Part shown: positions 41,700 to 53,619 of the stretch, piece by piece
Layout: each line of letters starts with the position of its first letter
Numbering within the stretch: the first letter of the stretch is position 1
NCBI GenBank assembly: GCA_039602395.1
Contig: JBCNJP010000025.1
Coordinates: 51,107,980 to 51,171,979 of the forward strand
Direction: 5' to 3'
Length of the DNA stretch: 64,000 nucleotides
Source: Deinandra increscens subsp. villosa
Taxonomy: Eukaryota > Streptophyta > Magnoliopsida > Asterales > Asteraceae
The notes under the pieces: model-generated
Database searches by the model: none
The model's input: the letters and a program-made list of their open reading frames with translations, nothing else
What the model was told of the DNA's origin: nothing
Program-made: the position numbers and the translations under genes

Positions 41700-44600
41700 A
41701 TGAGTGATTTTCAAGCGTTCTCAGCTATGCAAACCTCGATGCAAGCCATGATGAACTATGATAATGAAACCGGAACAACGCAGAAAGTTCCTAAATTACT
41801 TCAATTGGAAGATTATCATAACTGGAAGAAAAGATTTGAATCTTACATATACTGACAAGATGTTGATTGTTGGATTCCGATTGAAAAACAATATGAGTAT
41901 CCTTTGATTGCTAATACTTTACCAAAATCGATAAGTGATTTTGAGCCTGAAGAAAAGAAGGTATTTGCAAGAGAAAAGAAGACATATAGTTTTCTCACGA
42001 TGGCTTTACCCAAAGATTTGATGCATCAGTTTAAGAAACTTCCAACTTCGAAACAATTATGGGATGCTATTAAGGAAAGATGTGAGGGTAATGATCAGTA
42101 CAAGAATACTCGAAAGAAAGTTTTAAAGAAAGAATTTGATAATTTCGGGCTTTGTGAGAATGAGAAGATCACAGATTTGATTGCAAGGTTTTCACATTTG
42201 ATCAATGAACTTGACATTGTAGGTGTTAAGAAAGAAAACGATGAATTAAAGGAGAAATTTCTGGAAGCTCTACCCGAAAAGTGGAAGAATTTGTGATGAT
42301 GTTGTCTAATGATCCAAACTATTCAAGTTGGACATTCAATCAGCTGATAAGAAAATTACAAGCTCGGGAAATGGAATTTCTTGTGAAAAAGTCAGCAACT
42401 CCATCTCTTCAGAATCCTAAAGTATATTTTGGAGAGAATTCTGCTACTGTGCATGCTAAAACAAAATCACATTCTATTTCAAGCAGTAATCCATCGTTAA
42501 TAGCATTTCTTGCTGGAAAGTCTGAGAATACTTGTTATTCTTCGGGTTGCAGTTTTACTATTCCTGATAGGTCATGAAGCAAATCTACTTATAATCAAAC
42601 AACCGAAGATCTAGCTGCTTTGTTATCTGCTTTCATATCATCTTCGTCTGGATCCATATTTAGTCATACTGGTAATTCTGGTTTGGTTCCGGAGGATCTA
42701 AAGCAGATGGATGATGATCAGTTGCATAAATTAGATCTGGAATGGCAGTTTGTTATGGTAGTGGAGAGAGGAAGGAGATTCATGAAGAAACATGGCCAGA
42801 AATCTATTTTTCAGGGAGGAAAACTTGGTCTGGATAAGTCGAAGCTTAAATGTTTCAAATGTTCCAAGTTTGGACATTTTGCTCGAGAATGCAAGCAATT
42901 TTCTTCTAAACCAAGTACTTCAGATAATCATGACCATAATAAAGATGCAAAAGCATTGGTGTCCGAGGAAGGATATGATTGGGCTAAGGATTTTCCAGAT
43001 GAGTCTGCATTTTTAGTTCATTCTCCAGAAAATTATGCATTAGTGGCTACTATGCAAGTTGAATCAAGTGATTATGAATCTCAAATATGTACATCTGAAA
43101 CAAGTGATTTTGAAGTTAGTGGATATGAGTCAACTTGTGAATTTTATGCTCAAAAAGAAAGAAAGATTCGAGAATTGATCTCTGAAAAGTAAGGATTGAT
43201 TGTTGAACATGAGAAGAAAGAAGCAGAGATAGAAGGTTACAAAAGAAAGTGTGAGGTTTCTGATGAGATTTTCAAAGCTAATGCAATGTTGCAACAAGAA
43301 AAGAAGGTGTTGATAGAAGAGATTTTAGAGCTAAAAGCAAGATTGGATGAGATGGTCAATGTCAATAAAGAACAAACATTGAAGTTACAAAATGAAAATG
43401 CTGAGTTAGTTACAAAGGTTGAAAAAATGGGAGTTCAAAGCAAAGGATGCTATTGGAGATTTTGATGCCCGGTATAAGAAATCTAAAGCAAGAGTGGAAT
43501 CACTTCTGATTACCAATTTTAAACTTCAAAAAGCTTATGATGAAATCATGGTTTCGAACAATGATTATCAAGTTCTTCCAGTCAAAATTACAAGATAAAG
43601 TAACCGATCTGACAAAAGAAAACAAATTGTTGACAAGAAATGTAGAGATTTATCAAGGAAAGGTTGAAAAGGTTACACAGGAAATGTTCGATGCCCATGA
43701 TAAAGTAAGAAGAAAAAAGTCATTTGTTTAATAGAGTTTCAGAACAGCTGATAGAATCAGAAAAGGCTTTGGGTGAAGCGTCAGAAAAAGATATCAGATT
43801 TATATGTTCAAATTCTGGATTTGAATCGTCAGCTAAATAATTTGAAGAATTCACACTCTTTTACCAGTTATTTGAGCAACGATGAAAATTTCAAAAGAGT
43901 GTTTGGTGGAGAAGAATTCAATCAGTTACCACCCCCATTGGTTCAAACTGATCCTCTGGCTGATGTCAAATCGTCTGACACAATTGGTGATTATTCTGAA
44001 TTTGTTCCTACGAAATCTGAGAAGAAGAAATCCACAGTTCCAAACAAGAAAGTGGAACAGGAGGAAAGTCTACTTGATAAATCGTCATCAAAGTTTGTTT
44101 CTGGTGGGTTTATTTCTAATGAAGGAGTCATTTCTGCTGATAAGGTGATTAAGAAAAATAAGAATTTGTTGAATGAAGCACAAACTGCTGCTAAGTTGGT
44201 TGAAGCCAACAAGTTGAAGGATATCAAAGCTGTATTTTCTCAAATGGCTAATGATGGTGTTTCTGGTTCTCAAGCTGAATCATCCAAATCTGGTTCCAAA
44301 TGTTCTGGGTTGGGATACAAGAATCAGAAATCTGAGAAGCAGAATAAGAAGAATATGCCCAAGAAAGCTCCAAAAGAAAAGAAAGACACAAGCTTGGAAC
44401 AAATCTATTATTTGGCTCAAGTGTTCATGTCTACAATGGAAAAATGATTTGGAGGAAAGATTTAGAAGAAGGCTTCGTCTGAAAGTTCTTCTCGGGATGC
44501 TCAAAAAGTTAAGGATTCTTCATCAACTCTGGATCTAATTCCACACCTCGAAGTCCTACATCAAAATGGGTACATTCTAACCGATTTCAAATTTTTTATG

Positions 44601-45026
44601 ATATGTCTGATGGTTCTGAGGTAATTGATAGATGTCCTTCAGTTCAGGACAAATCCCAATCTCAACGATCCTATCATTTGTGCTATCAATGTCGCCAAAA
44701 GGGACACATGGCACGGGATTGTCCTGAGACTGTAAAAAATTCATTTTCAAACAAATCTGCCACATTTATTGATGAACCAGGTAGGATTTTTACTGAGTCT
44801 ACACCTTCCAAATCAAAATCTAAAACGAAACTTTTTTTCAAATTGTGATTCAAATGTTGACTCTGTTAAAAATGAAAAAGCAAAAATGCAGTGGCGACCT
44901 AAAGTGGTTAGCACGGCTGCAACTGATTTTGAGGAAGACATTGGTCGACCAGAAGCTGTGTGCTTTAACTTAAATTTCCTCAACTTGAGGAAGACAATGG
45001 TCGACCAGAAGTGTACTAATATTTAA
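41700..45026 (+). pseudogene. Element B Gag
   Basis: ATG 41700 (MSDFQAFSAMQTSMQ). In order: QKVPKLLQLEDYHNWKKRF; a TGA at 41853-41855; UBN2-like core (FLTMALPKDLMHQFKKL, LWDAIKERCEG); a frameshift near 42290; a linker with CSFTIPDRS; a first zinc knuckle CFKCSKFGHFAREC; an acidic stretch (GYDWAKDFPDESAF); a long coiled coil (43190-43870) with stops; a Lys-rich stretch; a second knuckle CYQCRQKGHMARDC (44681-44722); and a tail with WRPKVVSTA and DIGRPEAV. At least five stops or shifts, so it is inactive. The same architecture is found in D and A. Confidence 0.88.
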
Positions 45027-46696
45027 ATCCAGTGTGCAGTTACTTCTAGAAGACCCGTTGGTGATTGAAAAAGTTGCCGATGGAGAAGTATTCTTCGTTT
45101 TAACTTAAATTTCAAGAAATATTAAATTTCAAATTGAATTTTCTGAAAGCTAAAAACTGAAAGGTATCAGTATCGTATTGGTCAATTTTTCTTTCTTTAA
45201 TACATTCCGTATGTAGTTTAAGGGGCGAAAATTGAAAAAACCAAAAATAGTGTTTTTGTGTTTTTGTTAAAATGAAAATCCAAAAATAGAGTTTTCATTT
45301 TAAGGGGGAGAAAAATGGAAAAATTCAAAAACATTGAAAAACAGAAAATACAAAAACATTGAAAAATGAGAAATCCAATGAGAAATTGTATCCGACATAT
45401 TTGGGAAATGATGGTACATTGGCTTATGTGTCTGACTCATGGATAAAATAGATGAAAAAGCCATAAGATCATTGTTTGATGTGCTTCGTAAGCTCAGCAT
45501 TAAATCAGAAAGTATTCAGATGTGATAAACACATTAAATACTAATGCTTGACCAAGCGGACAACATCTTTGTATGCATGTGTTCAGTGTTTGCAAAGATT
45601 TAAACTTGTTTGATTTTCTTTATTTTGTCAAACGATCAGACTTTCTTTGCGTATCGAAAGATCGACCTGATTGTTGTTCGTTTGACATTCTACTTTATTT
45701 TCTTTGGTGTTTCGTATAACTCATCGGACTTTCTCTGCGTGTACGGGAGTACCGACCTGATTGTTGTTGGGTTATACAATTTCAACTTGTTTTATTTTCT
45801 TATTTTGTTAAATCCGAGGCCTTAACTTCCTATCAAAAGACCGACCTTAAGGTAGACGATTTAATGTTCTTATTTCTTTTTGCATGGAGCAATTGACTAA
45901 ATCATAAATACAATCATTGTGTGATTAAATCACAAATGAAATTACAAAGTGTGATAAGCTAATACATATCTGAGTATGTTTGATAGTGTGGGGTACACTG
46001 GTCAAAGCAAACTTAATCAATACAATAACATATCCAGATGTTATGAGTATGATTGTGCCTGAGTTTAAGATGGACAAATTATACCAGCAATCGACATGAC
46101 TTGTGTGCTGAAGTAATTGAAAGTAGTTCAGCTTGTTATGTCCAATATGATCCCAAGTTGTGATCTTTCTTGCAAAATACAAAAATAGTGTCTGATTCTG
46201 TATTGCATTTATGTTTCATATCTGAAAGTTCCAAAAAGATTTTAGGTGTGTTTTAGCATAAAATTTAGAAAAATCAAAAAAAAGATTTTAGTTGTGTTTT
46301 GATATAAAGTTTCAAAAAGCCAAAAGATTTTGTTGTTTATTTGTTTTCAACCGATCGATACATGATACATGTTTTCTGATTTCAAAACTATATCTTGGAT
46401 TCTCGAAGAGAAGTTTTGCGCCAAGATTAAATTAATTTTTCAAAAGAAAAAGAAAGCCGCGTTTCTGTCTTCTGAAATTGCACGTTCTGTGTGTCAAGAC
46501 TCAAGCATGGTGAAAGGGGGAGTATGTAATATCTTTCACAAGTGGATCCTGAAGTTCAAAGATTGTTCAAGATTGATCCAGCCATGCAAGCTCTATTTCT
46601 GACAAGAGTTCAAGTAGAAGATCGGACGCAGCGATGCTGAAGATTGAAAACTGAAGTTTAGTTAGATAAATAGATAGCTAGATACACTACACGGTT
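45027..46696 (+). other. Element B 3' noncoding region
   Basis: 1.7 kb without pol text. It holds AAAAATAGTG/TTTTGTG repeats near 45250, the hairpin array at 45627-45865, and AAAGGGGGAGTATG near 46512. Homologous to 16455-17374 (A) and, inverted, to 55592-56900 (D). Confidence 0.8.
45627..45865 (+). other. Array of three hairpin modules with tetraloop-like tips
   Basis: Module 1: GTCAAACGA (45627-45635) pairs with TCGTTTGAC (45678-45686), inner ATC-GAAA-GAT (45653-45662). Module 2: GTATAAC (45714-45720) with GTTATAC (45771-45777), inner GTAC-GGGA-GTAC (45741-45752). Module 3: GTTAAATC (45807) with GATTTAAT (45858). GAAA and GGGA fit the GNRA form. Modules 1 and 2 share ACTTTCT(T/C)TGCGT and CGACCTGATTGTTGTT, so they look like duplicated units. 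Confidence 0.65.
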
Positions 46697-46707
46697 AAGG
46701 GGGAGTT
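46697..46707 (+). other. Polypurine tract of element B
   Basis: AAGGGGGAGTT directly before the 3' LTR. Confidence 0.85.
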
Positions 46708-47023
46708 TGTTAGAACATATTCCTATACTTCGATGTGTCTCGTGTATTGTATCTAGACTAGAGCATCTTTATGAGTCATATAGTCAACATACCAGGATGG
46801 CCGTACCATATGGTCCGGAAGGTGGTACGTCGGCCAGTATGTAAGTGACTATAAATAGTTCATGTTAGAAAAAGCTTAGGAGTTCTGTAATTTCTCTATC
46901 TCGTAAGTGTGTGTAAACTAAGTGTGTTTCTCTCTAGCTTGTAATCTCTTTGTGAATCAATAAAGCCAAGCTTTATTTACGTTTGTGTTTCTCGATTAAT
47001 CAAATCATGCAGTAGTAAGATCC
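46708..47023 (+). repeat. 3' LTR of element B, end missing
   Basis: Starts TGTTAGAAC and stops at AGTAAGATCC, about 30 bp before the expected GTTTTACA end, where Athila-2 LTR sequence begins. It lacks a GTACC-word segment found in the 5' LTR. Confidence 0.88.
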
Positions 47024-48089
47024 TAGGTTATCCCTCTCCCGAGGCAATGGTATCCTATTCCAGTAACTAACCCGACTACCCAACCTAACTATCACCTCTC
47101 GGCTTGTCTAATTAGGGCATTACATTGCAATCACATAAACAATTATTAATCAATGTAATAGTTCAAGACGTCTCCTAAACTACTCTGTCACCACTAACCC
47201 TAAAGATGGCGACTTTAGACAATTTACCTAGACCGAAAGACATTCGAAGGAAAAAAGCACATTAATTAGCAATCATAAATCTAATCAATAATACACATAT
47301 GCATACATTCATAGAAACAATGGAACTTAATAGAATTGCACATCAATCAAATAGTCATAAACCGAATAAAATCATCAATAACAAAAATTCATCACAATGA
47401 GTCTAGGTGGTACTAAAAATCTAGCCAACAACCATAGTCAAGTCAGAAAACATAATAAAGATCAAGTCTTTGACAGTAGCCATGATGAAAACTAGAGTTT
47501 TAAAGAAAAACAAAGAGAATCGGAAGAACCAGATGTGAATTTGATGATAATTACTCGATCCCCCAATGATTCCTTGTGATCCCATCTCTTCTCTGCCTTC
47601 AAAACTCGTCCTAAAATCACCTCTAACCGTTTGGAAGCCGAATCCTCTCGAATGGAATCTTAAAAATCGAATTTATACGAAGATTGGTTCTTTTGCAGGT
47701 TTTAAACCTACACGCGTATCGTGCACATCAGACTTTCTCCCAGTCGATACGCCTGTGTGCGCATACGATAAATTAGTCGGGCCCTCAACCGCCTTTGACT
47801 TCTTTGACCCCCTTCAGCTCGCGTATCGCCTAACAATTTCCCCTGAGTAGGCAATACGCCTACTGGTTCATTTTCAGCTCTTTATTCTTTTCTTTTCTTG
47901 TACAAACTTTTCTTCAATTCTTTTGGCCTCGGGAGTTCACCATTTACCTACAAAACACGTAAAACTCACAAATAAAGACTCTAACACACACTATAACTAA
48001 AAACACATAAAATGACTCAACTTGGACCAAAAACTAACCCGATTATCATACAGTTTACATGGAAATATAGGAGTGTTTGTAACACATCA
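47024..48089 (-). repeat. Athila-2 5' LTR, partial
   Basis: Collinear with 31197-32260 of the left LTR and ending in the same GTTTGTAACACATCA. About 570 bp of the LTR (its 3' part on the minus strand) is missing at the B junction. GCGTATCG words lie at 47714-47862. CTCAA at 48090-48094 is the target duplication. Confidence 0.88.
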
Positions 48090-49270
48090 CTCAACCTTTA
48101 CCCTTTTATTGAAGTTAGTAATGAAACTGAAATTTATTTTAAGAAACCTAAGTTGACAATCAAAATTAATAATACATTAGAAAGTGTTGTGAAAGAAAAT
48201 GTAGTCACACCAACTGTTAAAACAAAGTTAAACAACACCTCTGATAATATTGTCAATGATCTCAGGAAATTAAAGTTTATTGAAAGGACTGAATATGTTG
48301 CTTTTCAAAAAATTTCAAACATTAACAAGAAAGCACCTTCAGTCACCTTTTTCTGAAAAACTTGATGTTATTCCCAAAACTAAGATATTTAAGGAATGCA
48401 TTATTTTTGGTAAAATTGGTCATGTAGCAAATGACTATCACCATAATCCCTTCTTTTAGACTAGTCAAGCTGTCAAAAGTCAAACACTTAACAAAGTTGA
48501 AAGTTCAATAAAACCAAGGGTTAATGAGGACGCCTATATAGTTAACAAGAAAAACAATTTAAAAAAATCAATTCATCAAGATCGATCTTATTCAGAAATA
48601 CATTTTAAGCACCCGGGAAACATTCAGGGAGCTCAAACTATCATTCAGGATATAGACCATCAGCATATATAGGCAAAAAATGACCAAATTACTTTGAAAA
48701 TGATGACTACGAGGACCTTAAATACAATTTGTCCTCAAGACCTCATAATAATCAGAAACTAGGAGTGTGTCTGCTCCTAGAGGAAAAATATTTAATCCCG
48801 AAGTAAAATTTACTCCAAAAGGGAAAAATAACAATCCCAAGGTAAATATTACCTCGGAGGGATGAAAATACTCTATAAGACATCTCAGAGACAAAAAAAT
48901 GGGCTCCCGAAGTAAAATTTACCTCGGAAGGTCAATTTTACTTTCCCGAGGTAAAACTTACCTCGGATGAACATAGTTACTCTGGAAGGAATTTTACACC
49001 TCAAACAAGAGGTTTTTGTCCTAATCAAGAAGAAACTATTTTCAATAGCCAAAATAAAACATTGTCTCAAAAGAATCTTTCAAAATTTCATGATCAAACT
49101 TCATATTTCGAAACAACACACTCTAAATCGTCAAAGGCTAGAAGACAGAGGGAATATAAGCAGCTGAAAAACAAAAAATTATCAATTTTCAGTCTGAACA
49201 AAATTCTCTCCCAAGAAGTGTCAAAGTTCTTAAAAAAAATGATTAGTCAATGGTTGAATCATCAAAATCG
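48090..49270 (+). pseudogene. C0 Gag, C-terminal part
   Basis: Continues the frame that stopped at 30623: LNLYPFIEVSNETEIYFKK. Then a degenerate second knuckle (CIIFGKIGHVANDY, two Cys lost) and a region where TTACCTCGG words are read as EVKFTSEGQF and EVKLTSDEHS, ending in Lys/Gln-rich text. Several stops. It is followed by fragment C. Confidence 0.75.
48862..48990 (+). repeat. TTACCTCGG words inside the C0 gag
   Basis: Exact TTACCTCGG near 48868, 48919 and 48959, inverted CCGAGGTAA near 48943, and variants CCGAAGTAA and CCAAGGTAA from 48750. Spacing is irregular. Confidence 0.88.
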
Positions 49271-49869
49271 AAAGAATTGACTTAAACACTTATACTCAAA
49301 GAGTATAAGTATTCCGGTTCAACCTATGAGAAAACAAATTTTGAAATTCTCTGAGTGAACATCAACCGGAAATAAGCTTTGTCGTATACGTGGAAAAGTT
49401 TTTGAAAACAATTATTCCAAGCGGAAAAAATGTCCGCTTGAAGTTCAAATAGAAGAAAATTGGGTTTTAAAATAAAGGAGAAAATGGGTTCCGCTTGAAC
49501 TTTCGGGTCAACGGTCAAAGATGCTTTACATTTAATTACCCGGAAGACACCTTTTTCTAAGCGGATATACATTGACTTGCCCATTAAATTTTTAACCATT
49601 AAATATCCGAGGTTCAGTAAAATACCTCTAAGCGGATATACATTGACATGCTTTAGGGGGTTGTACCATATAAACCTCAAAGCATAAGTCACATCAGTCA
49701 CTGAACGGTTATTTCAAGTTCTCTTTCCTCCACATCACCACGTCAAAGTAAAAGAGCCCTAAATTACCGTCATTCCTCACTTTTCTCATAACCTCCACAC
49801 CCAAATTCTCTCACCTTCTCCAAAATCTCCGAGAAACTGTCAAATTTCTCTCAAAATCTAACAACTTCC
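49271..49869 (+). other. Element C sequence upstream of its aORF
   Basis: No convincing frame. Crowded with words of the C/E family: CCGGTTCAACC, CAACCGGAA, CAAGCGGAA, CCGCTTGAA, TAAGCGGAT. It probably corresponds to the spacer between RNase H and aORF. The left border with the C0 gag near 49271 is approximate. Confidence 0.5.
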
Positions 49870-52800
49870 ATGGCTCCAAAAGCAAGCATAAGTGGCGAAC
49901 TCCCCCATGATAGAATTTCTAAAGAAATCACATCTTCATTACGCGCTTACAGTTAAAGTGGTGATTTACGAAGAAATTATGGAAGAGTTCTGGGCAAATG
50001 CCAAAGTTGTCGAAGATAGTGATGGTGTCGAAAGTATCTCTTCAAAGGTGAAGGGTACAGATGTGGAAATAGATGAAGCAAAGGTTCGAAAAGTACTGAA
50101 ATTGAAAGATGAAGATGGATACATCATAATTGATGCCAAGCATTACCTACCACTGTTCAGAGCAGTTGGCTACGGCGGTTCCACCATCAGTAAGACGATC
50201 AAGAAGGGGGTAACTGCCACTTAAATGGCGATTTCTTACCCACGTCCTACTGGTGTGTCTAACTCCAAAGAAAGGAGGTTGTGATGAACTTGTTGCTGAG
50301 CAAGCCTCTGCATTCTATGCTATGGTGAAGGGTGAGAACTTTAATTTCTCTAAACTCTTTTTTTATGCCCTAAAATTAAATGTTCATACTTTTTCCTTTT
50401 TCATGTATCCAAGGTTTCTAACCTGTATCTTACAAGAGGAATGCCCTCAAATTGCTTTGAGTTGTAAAGTTTTACAGCAAAAACTTCTCAATGAGAAGAC
50501 TTTTTCGAACTTAGCTGTCAACAAGTCGGCTTTTCTCGGAAGGGACACTAACCATCCCCTACCAATTCTGAGGCAGTTTCCGGATGAACCCTCAAATGTT
50601 GAGGATCAAACGGAAACTGTTGCTGCAACCGAGCACCCAGCTCAAGATGTCAGTGCTATAGAACCCATAGTCACTGAACCCACATATTTCCCAACGTCCT
50701 CTATCATTCAAACATGCCAATCCAAAAAGAGGAAGTCATCTGACAAAACACCACTGCCATAAACCAACCTGAATCCCATGTTACCATTTCCAAAAGGCAC
50801 AAATCTGTGGTTTCTAGGTCTCCTCCACCTATGGCCACTGAAACCATCCAAGATTCAAGCCTCACAAAAGGCAAAATGCCCAAGCGGAAACTAAACAATT
50901 TGGGATTATCTCTCTCGAATGAACCTTCAGTTGAGGGGAGTCACTAGATTTAGATGTACAATCCCCATCTGTTAGGTTTTCAACCCCTACTTCCTCATCA
51001 ACCTTGAGTGATAATGCATTCAATCCTGATCCAAATGATGGTGTTATTAAGTCACCCACCTCATTACATGAGAACATTCTAATGGATCTGGACACTGTTG
51101 CATTGAATCCCCACTCTACATTGGAGGAGAATCTCAGAAGTGAAGAAGAGATTCATATAGAACGGGTTGCTGTTGCTCAAGTGTCCCCACTAGACCTTGG
51201 TGCTAGTAGTAACATCAGTAAGACCCAATCCATGGCAATCCTTTATGAATCAGCTCCTGAGAGTCCTTCATTGGAATCAAGGGTAACTGAAACAGTAGTG
51301 GAAAATCCTTGGTGCCAAGAAGTCAGTGGGTACTGAGCATGATCAATCTCGGATTGATGGCTTAGTTTTGTCCAGGGATACTGGTAAAAATCCAGTTGAG
51401 GACAACTATACACTACCTGAATTGACGACTCTATACAAATCACTACAACAATAGGTGGATGATCTTAATGTCATTGTTGCAACTCATGTTCAAGCTCAAG
51501 CAAAGCCTGCAACTTCTATCACTGAACCACATGCTGAAGCAAGTTCTTCAATTCCAGACATGGTCCAATAAGTTGAAGCTAATCTTGTAAAACTGGGGGA
51601 GAAAACTGCTGCTACACCATCATCATCTGCTGCATTCAACCAGGAGATTGAAGAAACATAAAGACTTCCGGTTGAAGTTAGATTAATTGCATTCAATAAA
51701 GCAGACATTCAACCATTTTCTGTAGAAGAGAGCTGGGAAGGCATAAAGAATAGCCAATTAGTTGTTGTGTCCCCATTCAAAGACCCCACTCTAACTCAAC
51801 TTGTCCAATCCTCCATGCGCATTGCTGGTGCCCTCCCTAAGCACATCAATATGGTGATAAGGCTGATGAGAGATGTGATCATCCCAAGGAAAAAAAGCCT
51901 TTTCTCAATCATCAAATGATGTGGCCTCCAGTAGTAGGGTTGTTGCAGAAAATGTGTTGATAGAAGAGGTAACAGTAAACAAAGTGGAAATGCAGTGGTT
52001 GAAATTGAGAAGATAGATGAAAATGTTTTGGGTGAAGGTGAGAACACTGAGGTAATCGAATTAGCTGATAAGGGAACTGAGGTCACCAAACCACAGGTGG
52101 TGACAGAAGTTCAAGCTGAAGTTCAACCTGAAAATCAAATAGAGGTAATTGTGATTGATGAGAATGCACCTAATGTAGTGAGAATTAGAAGACTTAATGA
52201 AAATGTCTCAATCTTCAGCATTGATCAATTCATATTCCATCCGAAAGATCAACCGGAGAACCAACCAGGAGATGAAACTGAAGATGTTGCTCAGACTCTG
52301 GTTTCTTTGCATGAAGGTGGCAATCAATCAGATCAAGCGAAGGGACCAGTTCAAGTGGACAATGCTCTCGTAATTCATCAGGTTGTTCAAATAGAAGAAG
52401 TTGTAGCCCTTAGTGAATTTGTAGAGGATGCTAGAATAGCAGCAGAAAATGAGAGGCTGGCTAGGGAATATCGGGAGGAATTAGAGTTATACTCGATTGA
52501 TTTTGTGGTAGAAGGAGTGTTTGAGGAAGCCAAGAAGAGATCAGCAGAATGGAGAATACAAGTTTATGACTTGGTGAAGATGGATGATAAAGAAAAAGAC
52601 AGGTTGATGAGAATTGCCTCAAGGATCCCTACCAAATTGGTTAAGAATGATGATAATTATGAACTTCTCAAGAAGGTGAAGAGAACTCTGGTCTTAAGGA
52701 ATTGGAAAACAGAAGAAGAGACATTCAACATGAAGGTCAAAGAACTATGCAGCTACCTTGACTTTCTTTATCAAAAGCTGAAGGGAGATGAGTTTACTAT

Positions 52801-53104
52801 TGACCCCAACCTGGTTATTCCTAATCCTTCTACAACTATCTCAGGTATGTCCAAAATGCCATTCATTAAACCTGAACCTGATGTAGAAGATGCAGATGCA
52901 CCAGTGATGCCACCACCTTTTATAACTGAATTGTTTACTTCCCTTACACAAACCCATTATCCTCATTACCAAAAGGCCCAACCAGTTACAAACCTATCCA
53001 ACCAAGAAAATCCAGAATATCCGTCTGAACTAGGTTCAAGCGGAAGCCTTAAGTCCAAGCTAAGAAGACACTTCAACCGGAAGAAGCCTTTTAACCAGAA
53101 ATGA
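49870..53104 (+). pseudogene. Element C additional ORF (aORF)
   Basis: ATG 49870 (MAPKASI), then a one-base shift into 49892-50224: FLKKSHLHYALTVK, EEFWANAKVVEDSDG, LPLFRAVGYGGS. The next piece, 50253-50762, has VAEQASAFYAMVKGENFNFS and FFMYPRFLTCILQ, the signature shared with F and C0 aORFs. After decayed spacers a well kept block 51995-53104 (369 codons) is Glu/Val/Gln-rich, then helical (ENERLAREYREELELYSIDF), and ends in a basic tail (KSKLRRHFNRKKPF). No signal peptide or membrane segment. AAGCGGAA/CAACCGGAA words are used as codons in the tail. Function unknown. Confidence 0.75.
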
Positions 53105-53619
53105 ATATTCTGGGTGAACTCCGTTATCCACCAGATAAAGAGTTCAACCGGACTTTTCCTGCAAAGTCTTTTCAGCCGTCTAATACCAGCAAAATCTTTC
53201 TGGTTGCGTCCTTTTGTATCAAAGCCGCTCTCCTATTATAGTATGTTGCTGATCACACGCCATCAAGTCCATTAATCGAAGATTATTCTTTTGGTAGTAT
53301 AGTTTGACTTTTGTAATCAACGGTCTAGATGATCGTATGGAAATCAATGGCTATCATTGATTTCCCTTAGCACTATATATAGCATAGCCGGTTCTCAACA
53401 TTTTTGCGCATGAATGTATGCAAGACATTGTGTAATATAGTTGAATTAATGCAAAAAGTGCCGAGTAAATTTTACTTCGTGTGTTACTATTTTTATGCAA
53501 ACAACTATTACTTACAAGTGTTAATCGGTTAAGTAGAGTGGAGATTAACTTATTTTTGCGAGGTTAGTCATACAAGTAAATCTTGTAATTAAACTAAGTG
53601 TTTACATCTCGATCCTACA
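53105..53619 (+). repeat. LTR of element C
   Basis: Homologous to the E LTR (inverted) from GAATATTCTGGGTGAACTCC to CTCGATCCTACA. TATA-like CTATATATAGC near 53371. The left border is uncertain: homology to E starts upstream of 53105, so the aORF may end inside the LTR. It is not followed by a primer site, so this is a 3' LTR. Confidence 0.8.

Larger units (their letters stand above)
34844..47023 (+). mobile_element. Element B: gag-only Ty1/copia retrotransposon
   Basis: Layout: 5' LTR 34844-35211, primer site, leader with GGTACGC words, gag 41700-45026, 3' region with hairpins, polypurine tract 46697-46707, 3' LTR 46708-47023 cut about 30 bp short. Element G is inserted in the leader. I find no protease, integrase, RT or RNase H text between gag and the 3' LTR, so it matches the class called TR-GAG (terminal repeats plus GAG). 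It would need proteins from another element to move. Confidence 0.85.

Noticed and set aside
52070..53104. Element C aORF end as a host nuclear protein gene
   Set aside because: It is collinear with the other aORFs, directly abuts an LTR and carries the family word.
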